A stretch of DNA of 32,724 nucleotides from contig JADGQC010000009.1 in assembly GCA_017882125.1 (NCBI GenBank), forward strand, positions 1 through 32,724, given 5' to 3'. Each line of letters begins with the position of its first letter. The first letter of the stretch is position 1. Below are positions 18,709 to 27,791 of this stretch, one piece after another. The position numbers and the translations under genes were made by a program. The DNA is from Anaerolineales bacterium (GTDB lineage: Bacteria; Chloroflexota; Anaerolineae; Anaerolineales; Villigracilaceae). The notes beneath the pieces were generated by a model that did no database searches, was not told where the DNA came from, and was given only the letters and a program-made list of their open reading frames with translations.

Positions 18709-19140
18709 ATGAATATGGTCAAACACATTGCTTTCCGTCTTGTTGCAGGATTAATTCTGCTGGTTGCCATTGCTGGTATAGCTTTCTTCGCCTACCAGGC
18801 AGGTGCGAACCATGCTGTTGTTGCAACTGCCCAGCCCCCCGCCGACGGATCAGCTCCGTCATCCTATCTTTATTATGGAATGCCATTTGGCTATTTTTGG
18901 GGAATTCCAGGGTTCGGGTTCCTAGGCTGCCTGATCCCGATCTTCCTGTTCTTCCTGGCATTCGGTGTAATGCGCATCCTGATATGGGGACCGCGCTGGG
19001 GCTGGCGGCACATGCACCGCGGAAATATGGAAAATGGACCCTGGGGTAAGGAAGTCCCATCCATGTTTAATGAGTGGCATCGTCGGGCACATGCCTCTAA
19101 TCCTGACGAACAGTCACCTGATAAAAAGTCCGAGCAATAA
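18709..19140 (+). CDS. small membrane protein encoded upstream of a two-component system
   Basis: N-terminal TM, second hydrophobic segment, His/Trp-rich tail (WGWRHMHRGNMENGPWGKEVPSMFNEWHRRAH); SD AAAGGAG upstream. Confidence 0.75.
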   Translation: MNMVKHIAFRLVAGLILLVAIAGIAFFAYQAGANHAVVATAQPPADGSAPSSYLYYGMPFGYFWGIPGFGFLGCLIPIFLFFLAFGVMRILIWGPRWGWRHMHRGNMENGPWGKEVPSMFNEWHRRAHASNPDEQSPDKKSEQ

Positions 19141-19161
19141 ATCCTCCACGACGTATAATAA

Positions 19162-19186
19162 ACCCGAGTCCTGATCGGACTCGGGT
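19162..19186 (+). other. RNA hairpin candidate overlapping the called GTG start of the response regulator
   Basis: ACCCGAGTCC (19162-19171) / GGACTCGGGT (19177-19186), 10-bp perfect stem, 5-nt loop, no T-tract. Confidence 0.7.
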
Positions 19187-19883
19187 GCCTGATTTAATGA
19201 AAACCATCCTGGTTGTGGATGATGAACCAAAGATCGTTAAGCTGGTGCGTGATTATCTCGAACGCGCCGGTTTTGCAGTGCGCGTGGCAGGTAACGGAAA
19301 GGATGCGCTCTCACAAGCACGATCTGAAAAGCCGGATTTGGTCATCCTTGACCTTGGTCTGCCACAAATGGACGGTCTGGACGTTACCCGTGCACTTCGC
19401 AAAATTTCGAATGTGCCCATAATCATGTTGACGGGGCGTTCGGAAGAGTCAGATAAGTTGATCGGACTTGAACTCGGGGCGGACGACTATGTCACCAAGC
19501 CATTCAGCCCAAAGGAGTTGGTGGCACGCGTCCGAGTTTTATTTCGGCGCATGGAAAATTATGCAAGTGAAAACCAGGAAATTTTGAGGATCGCGGATTT
19601 GACTCTCGACCTGCCCCGAATGCGCATAACCGCAGAAGCGCGCCAGATCGATGATTTGACCCCTACCGAGTTTTCAATCGTGGCTGAAATGGCTCGTTAC
19701 CCCGGGCGTGTATTCACACGCGCTCAACTTCTGGATGCCCTGCACGGAGTTGCATTCGAGTCATATGAACGTGCTATTGATGCACATGTTAAAAACATTC
19801 GCCATAAGATAGAAACCAATCCGTCCGAACCGCGTTACCTCCTCACGGTTTACGGAGTGGGATACAAATTTACCGATCGATGA
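19185..19883 (+). CDS. OmpR/PhoB family response regulator (true start may be ATG 19197)
   Basis: MKTILVVDDEPKIVKLVRDYLERAGF, LVILDLGLPQMDGLDVTRALR, ADDYVTKPFSPKELVARV; winged-helix C-terminus. Confidence 0.95.
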   Translation: MPDLMKTILVVDDEPKIVKLVRDYLERAGFAVRVAGNGKDALSQARSEKPDLVILDLGLPQMDGLDVTRALRKISNVPIIMLTGRSEESDKLIGLELGADDYVTKPFSPKELVARVRVLFRRMENYASENQEILRIADLTLDLPRMRITAEARQIDDLTPTEFSIVAEMARYPGRVFTRAQLLDALHGVAFESYERAIDAHVKNIRHKIETNPSEPRYLLTVYGVGYKFTDR

Positions 19884-20992
19884 ATATCTATCATTTCCGC
19901 CGCTCTTCCCGTAAACGACCGCAATGGTGGCCAGAGAATGAACCTTGGCCTCCTCGTATGCATTCCTCGCGCCCTTTCTCCTTCCGCCGGATGGGCTGCT
20001 TTTTTGGATTGTTCAACGTGTTCGGTTTGTTTGTACTGGCAGGCGTCATTATATTGGTTGCTCGCGGATTGGGTTTGGTAAAGTTCCAATTCGATCCTTT
20101 ACAATTCCTGATTCCGATTGGAGTATTTATTCTCCCGGTCGTTATATTGTTGTTGGTGCTGGGCGGGATGGTCCTGCGGCGGCTGGTGGTCCCCATGGAC
20201 GATCTTCTAAAGGCTGCAGACCGGGTGGGGCAGGGGGATTATTCTGTTCGGGTACAGGAAAAAGGTCCTCGCGAGGTCCGCTCGCTGGCTCGTGCTTTTA
20301 ATAATATGGCTTCCCGCCTTAATATCAATAATGAGCAGCGTCGGGAATTACTGGCCGATGTCACTCACGAGCTGCGCACTCCTTTGACGGTTGTGCAGGG
20401 AAACCTGGAAGGCATGCTGGATGGGTTATATCCGCTTGACGAACCCAACTTACGCTCGTTGTTGGAAGAGACGAATATCCTTTCGCGTCTGGTGGAGGAT
20501 CTGAGAACTTTGGCGTTGGCTGAAAGTGGAGCAATTCAATTAAAAAAGGAATCGGTAGATCTTTCCATGTTGGTAAAAGAAACGTTGGCAGCTTTTAAAT
20601 CCCAAGCAGATTTAGCAGGGGTCTCACTGACTTATAAATCAGCGGACGACCTGCCGTGGATGGACCTGGACCCTTGGCGCATCCGTCAGGTATTCTCCAA
20701 CCTGATCGCGAACGCCCTCCGCTATACACCTTCTGGTGGGAGTATAACTGTCCGGTACCAGCAGGCAGATGGAAAAGCATATTTAGAAGTGAAAGACTCC
20801 GGCCCAGGCATTCCACCTGAAGAGTTGCCGCATGTTTTTGAGCGATTTTATAAGTCAGCTGACTCTGGCGGGATGGGGTTAGGCCTGGCAATTGCCCGGC
20901 ACCTTGTTGAAGCACACGCTGGGTCGATTTCTGTCGAGAGCCCCCCGGGTCAAGGGACGACAATGCAGATCGTTTTGCCAATCGGGGAATAA
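19880..20992 (+). CDS. HAMP-containing sensor histidine kinase
   Basis: TM region, HAMP (LRRLVVPMDDLLKAADRVGQGDYSVRV), H-box LLADVTHELRTPLTVVQGNLEGML, N-box, GMGLGLAIARHLVEAHAG. ATGA overlap with the response regulator. Confidence 0.95.
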   Translation: MNIYHFRRSSRKRPQWWPENEPWPPRMHSSRPFSFRRMGCFFGLFNVFGLFVLAGVIILVARGLGLVKFQFDPLQFLIPIGVFILPVVILLLVLGGMVLRRLVVPMDDLLKAADRVGQGDYSVRVQEKGPREVRSLARAFNNMASRLNINNEQRRELLADVTHELRTPLTVVQGNLEGMLDGLYPLDEPNLRSLLEETNILSRLVEDLRTLALAESGAIQLKKESVDLSMLVKETLAAFKSQADLAGVSLTYKSADDLPWMDLDPWRIRQVFSNLIANALRYTPSGGSITVRYQQADGKAYLEVKDSGPGIPPEELPHVFERFYKSADSGGMGLGLAIARHLVEAHAGSISVESPPGQGTTMQIVLPIGE

Positions 20993-20995
20993 ATA

Positions 20996-21024
20996 ATTAC
21001 TTCCGGGGAAATCGCGGAAGTAAT
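20996..21024. terminator. possible terminator between convergent genes
   Basis: ATTACTTCCG / CGGAAGTAAT 10-bp stem with 9-nt loop; only modest T-richness on the minus-strand side. Confidence 0.5.
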
Positions 21025-21067
21025 GCATTAACTAAATAACTGACCATATGGTGTAACTACACTAGTA

Positions 21068-22465
21068 TTACCAATGCCAGGTCGTCCCATCCTTATTATC
21101 TTCAATTGCCACTCCAAGATCCTTAAGTCGGTCACGTATCAAGTCCGATATACCCCAATTTTTCTCTTTGCGCATTTCTGTCCTGATATCAACAAGCAAA
21201 GCAATGAACTTATCTGCATCTCCTCCGGAGGATTTCTTTTCATGTAGACGAAGACCCAGGACACTTGTTAATTCGGTGAGGGTATCTTGTGCGGGTTTAA
21301 GTTGAGCATTGGAGGCGCCCGCATCACGTGCGGTGTTGATGCTGCGAACCAGCTCGAAGAGCGCCGCCAACCCTCCCGAAGAATTAAAATCATCATCCAT
21401 GGCATCTATGAATGTCTGCTGGGTCGTTTCAGCCTGCTTGTCAAGTTCAGTTCCAACGTTCGTCGAAGTGCTGGTAGCTCCAGGTTGAGCAGGTTTTAAT
21501 CCTGACCGCAAGCGGTCCAGCCCCCGTTCTGCCGCGTCAACGATGTCATCTGAATATGAGAGCGGGGCACGATAAGATCCGTTAAGGATCATCATGCGTA
21601 GGGCATCCGCCTCATGCCTGGATAGGAACTCGTCTATCGTCACTAGGTTTCCGATGGACTTTGACATCTTCTCCCCTTGTAACTGCAGCATTCCATTGTG
21701 CATCCAGTATCGAGCGAACGGTTTCCCGGTGTACGACTCGGTTTGGGCGATCTCATTTTCATGGTGAGGAAAGACCAGGTCGTTGCCACCGCCATGGATA
21801 TCTATTTGCTCGCCCAAGTGGCTCAGGTTCATGGCTGAGCATTCAATGTGCCAACCGGGGCGCCCTTGACCCCATGGACTATCCCAGGCAGGTTCACCGG
21901 TTTTGGATGCTTTCCATAGCGCAAAATCCATCGGATGTTCCTTCTCTTCGCCAACTTCGTTGCGCGCCCCCGCCTGCATGTCTTCAATCCTTCTACCTGA
22001 TAGTTTGCCATAATCCGGGTCTTTTGTGACGCGGAAATACACATCCCCATTTTTGGCAGGATAAGCGAACCCTTTTTCAATCAAGCCATCGATCATGCGG
22101 ATAATCTGTGGCATCTCCTGCGTAGCCCGTGGGTTAACCGTGGCAGGCAGGATATTCAGGACTTCAATCTGGCGGCGGAACTCATTAATATACTTTTCAG
22201 CCAGTTCTGAAGCATCCACTCCCAGCGAATTTGCCCGGTTAATGATTTTATCGTCCACATCCGTGTAATTGATCACCAGGCGTACATCATAGCCGCGGTA
22301 CGTTAGGTACCGTCGGACAATGTCAAACACAAGAGCAAACATGGCGTGACCGATGTGAGCGTCCGAATAGACGGTTACACCGCAAACATACATTTTGACA
22401 AGGTTTGGTTCAAGGGTCTTGAATTCTTCTTTCTTACGGGCGAGAGTGTTGTAAACGCGCAACAT
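21068..22465 (-). CDS. cysS: cysteinyl-tRNA synthetase
   Basis: [30 protein letters not shown] (HIGH), [44 protein letters not shown] (KMSKS). Confidence 0.97.
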   Translation of the reverse strand: MLRVYNTLARKKEEFKTLEPNLVKMYVCGVTVYSDAHIGHAMFALVFDIVRRYLTYRGYDVRLVINYTDVDDKIINRANSLGVDASELAEKYINEFRRQIEVLNILPATVNPRATQEMPQIIRMIDGLIEKGFAYPAKNGDVYFRVTKDPDYGKLSGRRIEDMQAGARNEVGEEKEHPMDFALWKASKTGEPAWDSPWGQGRPGWHIECSAMNLSHLGEQIDIHGGGNDLVFPHHENEIAQTESYTGKPFARYWMHNGMLQLQGEKMSKSIGNLVTIDEFLSRHEADALRMMILNGSYRAPLSYSDDIVDAAERGLDRLRSGLKPAQPGATSTSTNVGTELDKQAETTQQTFIDAMDDDFNSSGGLAALFELVRSINTARDAGASNAQLKPAQDTLTELTSVLGLRLHEKKSSGGDADKFIALLVDIRTEMRKEKNWGISDLIRDRLKDLGVAIEDNKDGTTWHW

Positions 22466-22555
22466 GGAAATCTCCTGATGATAATTCTTCGGCTATTATA
22501 AACTACTCACCCACGCGAAGGTATGGCGGAAATACCGGCATCCTTGCTTTAATAG

Positions 22556-22584
22556 ATAACAAAAGCGCGGCTGCTGCCGCGCTC
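22556..22584 (-). terminator. rho-independent terminator downstream of the PIN/TRAM gene
   Basis: Minus-strand GAGCGCGGCAGCAGCCGCGCTTTTGTTATC; strong GC stem followed by T-rich sequence. Confidence 0.75.
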
Positions 22585-22606
22585 AAAGTGGATAAGTGAG
22601 GAAAAA

Positions 22607-23665
22607 TTACTCTTTTCCCTCGGGACGGGCAAAGATCATCCGACCTGCCGCAGTCTGCAGTACTTTGGTCACGGTTACAGTAATCTCTTTATTTAAGTAT
22701 TTATTTCCGTTTTCGACCACCACCATGGTGCCGTCTTCCATATAACCCACACCCTGGTTGACTTCTTTTCCTTCCTGGATGACGTTTACTGACATCAACT
22801 CCCCTGGTAGCACGACTGACTTTACAGCATTCGCCAGTTCATTGATGTTCAGGATAAGAACCCCTTGTAATTCTGCGATTCGGTTTAGATTGAAATCGTT
22901 TGTCAGGATTGGACACTTCATTTGTCTGGCCAGGATGACCAGTTTATCGTCCACTTCCCTTACTCCCTCCACATCCACGTCGCTGATGCGGACGACCACT
23001 GCCGACGCCTTCTGCAGTTCTGCCAGTACTTCCATGCCGCGCCGCCCACGCTGCCGGCGTAAACTGTCTGGCGAATCGGCGATATATTGGAGTTCGTTCA
23101 GCACAAAGCGGGGAATAAGCAGTGTTCCGGGCAGGAAGCCGGTCTTGGCAATATCGGCAACTCGTCCATCGATAATTACGCTGGTATCGAGTAGGATGGT
23201 CCGGTTAGTTAATGAACCTCCCCCACCGGTTCCTTCCTCCCTGCGGGAAGTTAATCCACCCAGGATATTGGCAATGTCAGCTTGGCGTGTAGTAAAAACT
23301 GCTACGCCAAAGTAACCGAAAAGTACCACTCCTACCAAGGGCATGATTTTGCCCACGGGAGAGGGTAGCAAAGAGAGCGGGAAAGCTAGCAATGCTGCTG
23401 TGAGTAGGCCGATCGACAGCCCGATCAAGGCCGAGACCAATGTTTCAGCTGCCAGCCGCCCCAGCATGGCTCGCAACGCACGAATGGGGCGGGTGGTGAC
23501 GTACGGCGTCAAAATTAGCCCAAGTAAAGCACCGACCAGGGTGAATGTGATTGTATAAAAAAGTTGCTGATCAGGGTTGTAAACCGAGAGTCCATTTCCC
23601 ACATAAACCCCCACGATCGAGAAGACTGCCATGCCGAAAATTCGAATAAAAAAATCAGCACTCAT
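22607..23665 (-). CDS. PIN/TRAM domain protein with N-terminal TM helices (YacL-like)
   Basis: N-terminal TMs; ILLDTSVIIDGRVADIAKTGFLPGTLLIPRFVLNELQYIADSPDSLRRQRGRRGMEVL PIN domain; C-terminal TRAM-like GYMEDGTMVVVENGNKYLNKEITVTVTKVLQTAAGRMIFARP. Confidence 0.93.
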   Translation of the reverse strand: MSADFFIRIFGMAVFSIVGVYVGNGLSVYNPDQQLFYTITFTLVGALLGLILTPYVTTRPIRALRAMLGRLAAETLVSALIGLSIGLLTAALLAFPLSLLPSPVGKIMPLVGVVLFGYFGVAVFTTRQADIANILGGLTSRREEGTGGGGSLTNRTILLDTSVIIDGRVADIAKTGFLPGTLLIPRFVLNELQYIADSPDSLRRQRGRRGMEVLAELQKASAVVVRISDVDVEGVREVDDKLVILARQMKCPILTNDFNLNRIAELQGVLILNINELANAVKSVVLPGELMSVNVIQEGKEVNQGVGYMEDGTMVVVENGNKYLNKEITVTVTKVLQTAAGRMIFARPEGKE

Positions 23666-23738
23666 AATAGATAACTCCTCTCTAATAAATCAGAAAATAA
23701 ATCCACTGGATAATAGCACGGCTGGAACACCCCGTCAA

Positions 23739-23767
23739 TTGGTGGAAAAGTTGGAAACAGGTATAAT
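23739..23767 (+). promoter_or_regulatory. candidate sigma70-type promoter for moaA
   Basis: TTGGTG (23739-23744), 17-bp spacer, TATAAT (23762-23767). Confidence 0.6.
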
Positions 23768-23800
23768 TACCCCGCTTTTTATTGGTAATCAAGAGGAAGA

Positions 23801-24781
23801 ATGGCATTAGACAGTTTCGGACGAAAAATCCATTATTTACGTATAAGTCTTACCGATCACTGTAACCTGCGTTGCGTTTATTGCATGCCGGAAGATATGG
23901 TCTTTCGACCGCGTGCTGAAATGATGCAGGACGAAGAAGTGTTGTTTTTAGCGCGCCTTTTCGCAGAGCTGGGTTTTGATAAAATTCGGCTGACTGGTGG
24001 AGAACCGACCGTACGCGCACACCTTGTTGATATTGTGCGCGGCATTACCACTACGCCCGGTATCCGCTCAGTTTCCTTGACCACCAACGGCATGCTCCTC
24101 TCGAAACTGGCTGATCCTTTGGCTGCTGCAGGTCTGGGACGAGTGAACGTCAGTATTGATACTTTGAACCCAGCTAAATTCAAACGTATGACACGTGGCG
24201 GCGATATGGAGACAGTTTGGGAGGGAATTTTAGCCGCAGAAGCTGCTGGGTTGACCCCGGTTAAATTGAACGCGGTTGTGGTAAGAGGTTATAACGAAGA
24301 AGATGTGGTTGATCTGGCAAATTTGACCCGTGAGCATCACTGGCAGATGCGTTTTATCGAAATGATGCCCTTTGGCGGTTCCTCGGATTTGCAGACCAAG
24401 CAAATGGTTTCATCTCAAGAGATTCAGGACCGGATCGAGCAATCGCTTGGTTCTTTGACTCCAGTGAATGGCGGCGAACTGGACGGGGAGGCTCGTCTTT
24501 ATAGGATTCCTGGAGCGCAGGGTGATATCGGCTTTATTTCGACCGTTAGCGCCCCATTCTGTGCAGATTGCAGTCGTGCCCGTCTCACACCGGAAGGCAT
24601 CCTGCGAATGTGTCTCCTGCGAGATTACGAGATTGACCTGCTGACCCCATTACGTGCGGGTGCCTCACTAGAAGAATTGCGCAAGCTTGTTTTGGAAGCC
24701 GTGTGGAACAAGCCTTGGGGGCACGGCCTCGCCAATGGAGAAATTGCGATAAATCGGGCAATGAACGAAATCGGCGGCTAG
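23801..24781 (+). CDS. moaA: GTP 3',8-cyclase MoaA (radical SAM)
   Basis: DSFGRKIHYLRISLTDHCNLRCVYCMPED (CxxxCxxC), C-terminal CADCSRARLTPEGILRMCLL, terminal GG. Confidence 0.96.
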   Translation: MALDSFGRKIHYLRISLTDHCNLRCVYCMPEDMVFRPRAEMMQDEEVLFLARLFAELGFDKIRLTGGEPTVRAHLVDIVRGITTTPGIRSVSLTTNGMLLSKLADPLAAAGLGRVNVSIDTLNPAKFKRMTRGGDMETVWEGILAAEAAGLTPVKLNAVVVRGYNEEDVVDLANLTREHHWQMRFIEMMPFGGSSDLQTKQMVSSQEIQDRIEQSLGSLTPVNGGELDGEARLYRIPGAQGDIGFISTVSAPFCADCSRARLTPEGILRMCLLRDYEIDLLTPLRAGASLEELRKLVLEAVWNKPWGHGLANGEIAINRAMNEIGG

Positions 24782-24838
24782 TGTTCCTTTTGGGAACGCT
24801 TTTGCATCGCTGAAATCTAGAATCCTACCGAGGCATAT

Positions 24839-26188
24839 ATGAGCTGGGAAAATAAGTTATTACGTATAGTTCGGGTGGCTAATGCCCATGAGATTGGGAC
24901 CTTCGTGCGCCTCTTGAGCGCCATTAGCGCTGTTGGGGGAAATGTAGGCGATATCGCGCTCCTTAATGAGAGCACAAACCAGGTGGTTCGTGAAATCACC
25001 ATTTTTGCTGATGACGATAAGCAACTTGAAATTATCCTGGATGCCATCCGTAAAAACCGCGGCACAAAATTGCTCGATGTGCGCGATGAAGTGCTGGCGC
25101 TGCACTTGAAAGGCAAGATCGCCGTTCGTTCACGTTATCCGATTGATTCAATAGCAACTCTTCAAAAAGTATATACTCCGGGCGTGGCCGAAGTGTGTAT
25201 GAAGATTGCCCAAGACCCTGCTCTCGCTCATACATATACTTCCACCTGCCACCTGGTGGCTATCGTAACTGATGGAACAGCTGTGCTCGGCTTGGGAGAC
25301 ATTGGACCTTTGGCTGGGATGCCCGTGATGGAGGGCAAGGCCATGCTGATGGAGACCCTGGTGGGTCTTTCAGGTGTCCCAATCCTCCTCAATACCAAGG
25401 ATCCGGATGAAATTATTAAGGTAGTTGCAGCCATCGCCCCCACCTTCGCAGCGATTCAACTGGAAGATATCTCGGCCCCACGCTGCTTTAGGATCGAGGA
25501 AGAACTCCAGAAGCAACTGGATATCCCGGTAATGCATGATGACCAACATGGGACCGCAGTGGTGGCAACTGCCGTACTTACTGTTGCCTGCCGGAAACTC
25601 AAGATACAATTGGACAAGGCTGTCATCGGACAAATCGGCCTGGGTGCGGCGGGGAATGCCATCGCCAAAATACTCATGCGCATCACCGGCAATCCAGTCT
25701 GGGGTGCGGACCTGAGTGAAGATGCTTTGCTCCGCCATGAAGCCAACGGGGGCAAACGAGCGGATCTGAAAAGCATCATGGCAAATTGCGACGTTGTTGT
25801 TTCCACCACCGGGGTTCAAGGTTTGATCAAACCCGGGATGGTTCGAAAGGGGCAAGTGATACTGGCCCTATCCAATCCTCGCCCCGAAATCGAGCCCGAA
25901 GTGGCCCTCAACCATGGAGCCGCTTTCGCTGCGGATGGGAAGCTGGTCAATAATGTGTTGGGTTTTCCGGGGATCTTTCGGGGTGCCGTGGACACGTGGT
26001 CTCCGCGTATTTCGGACGAGATGCTGCTGGCTGCTTCGGAAGCAATCGCAAACCACACGGCCTCCGATGAGTTGGCTCCCAATCCGTTGGATCGCACGCT
26101 GCACCAGGCTGTTGCCCACGCCGTGGCTTTGAAGGCTATCGAGCAGGGACTGGCACGCGCTGAATATGTGCCTTATATCCACGAGTGA
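24839..26188 (+). CDS. NAD(P)-dependent malic enzyme with N-terminal ACT-like domain
   Basis: N-terminal [33 protein letters not shown] (ACT-like); [55 protein letters not shown]. Confidence 0.93.
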   Translation: MSWENKLLRIVRVANAHEIGTFVRLLSAISAVGGNVGDIALLNESTNQVVREITIFADDDKQLEIILDAIRKNRGTKLLDVRDEVLALHLKGKIAVRSRYPIDSIATLQKVYTPGVAEVCMKIAQDPALAHTYTSTCHLVAIVTDGTAVLGLGDIGPLAGMPVMEGKAMLMETLVGLSGVPILLNTKDPDEIIKVVAAIAPTFAAIQLEDISAPRCFRIEEELQKQLDIPVMHDDQHGTAVVATAVLTVACRKLKIQLDKAVIGQIGLGAAGNAIAKILMRITGNPVWGADLSEDALLRHEANGGKRADLKSIMANCDVVVSTTGVQGLIKPGMVRKGQVILALSNPRPEIEPEVALNHGAAFAADGKLVNNVLGFPGIFRGAVDTWSPRISDEMLLAASEAIANHTASDELAPNPLDRTLHQAVAHAVALKAIEQGLARAEYVPYIHE

Positions 26189-26204
26189 GCAGGCAGATTA
26201 AATG

Positions 26205-26236
26205 AAGCTCCCGTAGATTTTTTTCTACGGGAGCTT
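26205..26236. terminator. bidirectional rho-independent terminator
   Basis: AAGCTCCCGTAGA (26205-26217) / TCTACGGGAGCTT (26224-26236), 13-bp perfect stem, between convergent genes. Confidence 0.85.
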
Positions 26237-26242
26237 TGCTTA

Positions 26243-27469
26243 TTATTTGTGCCCTGCCACCAGTTCTTTAAGCAGGGTTCCGAGCCGGGTCATTCCTTCC
26301 CGGATTTTATCCGGGTTGGAATAGGAGAAATTGATTCGCATGGTATTGTCACCACCGCCATTCGGGTGGAACGATGCGCCCGGGACAAATGCAACCTTGC
26401 GTTCGATGGCAATTTTAAAAACTTCGGCTGCATCCATCCACTTGGGCAAAATCCCCCACAGGAACATGCCTCCCTGTGGTTTGGTCCAACCCACCTCGGG
26501 TGGAAATACTTCTTCCATTATCTCGAGCATCACGTCACGGCGTTCCTTGTAAACCTGGCGGATGAACTTGACGTGCTCATCCAAGAAACCGCCCTTGCCC
26601 ACCTCGTAGGCAACCATTTGGTTGAAGGCGGCAGTATTTAAGTCCGCAGCCTGCTTCGATTGGACAAGTTTTCGAATGACTTGCTCCGGAGCGATGACCC
26701 ACGCCAGGCGGATTCCGGGGGCAAGGATCTTTGAGAACGTGCTCAAGTATATGACGTTCCCGGTATAACAGCCGTCGTCTCCGCGGAACTGGCTGTCCAG
26801 CCAGACGAGGGAGGGGAGGTGTTCACCTTCGAAGCGCAGCTGACCATATGGGTCATCCTCCACGATCGGGACTCCATAGCGATCCGCCAGTTCGACCAGT
26901 TTTTTGCGTCTTTCCAGGCTGAGGGTCGTGCCGCTTGGGTTTTGGAAGTTGGGCAGGACGTAGATGAACTTAGGCCCAATGCGCAGGGCTTCTTCAAGCT
27001 TATCCACTACCATCCCGTTCTCGTCGGAGGGGACTGCGATGTACTGGGCTCCATAAGCATTCCAGGCCTGTAAAGCGCCAACGTAAGTGGGAGATTCGAC
27101 GACGATATGATCGCCCTGGTTGATAAAAACCCGACCGAGGAAGTCCAGTGCTTGTTGGGACCCGGATGTGATCAGGATGTTATCGGCGGTGATCTTGACT
27201 GAATAGCGGCCCGTGTGGCGGGCGATCATCTCCCGCAGAGGCCGATAACCTTCGGTAGTGCTGTATTGCAGTGATTGGGGGCCTTCGTGCTCAAGGACAT
27301 AATTACAAGCCGCCTGGAATTGTTTAATTGGGAAGACTTCAGGGGCAGGCAATCCGCCCCCAAAAGAGATGATATCAGGCTGTTCGGTGAGTTTGAGTAA
27401 CTCACGAATGACCGAACTTCCCATCCGTTGTGTCCGGTTTGCATAGCGATATTCCCAGGGTGTCTGCAT
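26243..27469 (-). CDS. PLP-dependent aminotransferase (MocR/LysN-like class I/II family)
   Basis: ISFGGGLPAPEVFPIKQF, ITSGSQQALDFLGRVFINQGD, YVLPNFQNPSGTTLSLERRK, YLSTFSKILAPGIRLAWV; SD AAGGAG. Confidence 0.93.
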   Translation of the reverse strand: MQTPWEYRYANRTQRMGSSVIRELLKLTEQPDIISFGGGLPAPEVFPIKQFQAACNYVLEHEGPQSLQYSTTEGYRPLREMIARHTGRYSVKITADNILITSGSQQALDFLGRVFINQGDHIVVESPTYVGALQAWNAYGAQYIAVPSDENGMVVDKLEEALRIGPKFIYVLPNFQNPSGTTLSLERRKKLVELADRYGVPIVEDDPYGQLRFEGEHLPSLVWLDSQFRGDDGCYTGNVIYLSTFSKILAPGIRLAWVIAPEQVIRKLVQSKQAADLNTAAFNQMVAYEVGKGGFLDEHVKFIRQVYKERRDVMLEIMEEVFPPEVGWTKPQGGMFLWGILPKWMDAAEVFKIAIERKVAFVPGASFHPNGGGDNTMRINFSYSNPDKIREGMTRLGTLLKELVAGHK

Positions 27470-27501
27470 TCATACTCCTTAGTTATGATATGGATGTCGA
27501 T

Positions 27502-27536
27502 AAAAAAAACCTGGCAGGTACGATTCACCTGTCAGG
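27502..27536 (-). terminator. rho-independent terminator in the aminotransferase upstream region
   Basis: Minus-strand CCTGACAGGT-GAATCGT-ACCTGCCAGG followed by TTTTTTTT (27502-27509); 10-bp stem with one wobble; 32 bp before the aminotransferase ATG. Confidence 0.75.
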
Positions 27537-27791
27537 CTTGGCTGACTTTGTAATGCCGTGCAACACGAATATTAACAGGATTCGAAGCATGGCTATACAA
27601 TATTACCGTGTTTTTTTCATCCTTGCAACCCTCTTTGGTGATTTTACCCTGATAGTGAAATTTGCGAAGGATTAAAGGTGGTAGATTGGTAAGGTGAAAA
27701 CCCAGTTTTTCCATAACATTGCTCCACATAAAATATCCGAACCCTTCCAGCAAGGTTTTGGCACGTGCTACAATGAACCCCGGAGGACGAA

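Noticed and set aside
18519-19049. 176-aa + strand ORF spanning the methyltransferase upstream region and the small membrane protein gene
   Set aside because: Crosses a promoter/SD region and overlaps a better-supported frame; composition looks non-coding.
22758-23315. 185-aa + strand ORF opposite the PIN/TRAM gene
   Set aside because: Low-complexity Ser/Thr-rich antisense translation of a conserved gene.
25370-25855. 161-aa - strand ORF opposite the malic enzyme
   Set aside because: Antisense shadow ORF; the malic enzyme on the other strand is unambiguous.
27575-27600. TTCGAA-containing stretch resembling a tRNA T-loop
   Set aside because: Flanking T-stem does not pair and no acceptor, D or anticodon arms could be found.
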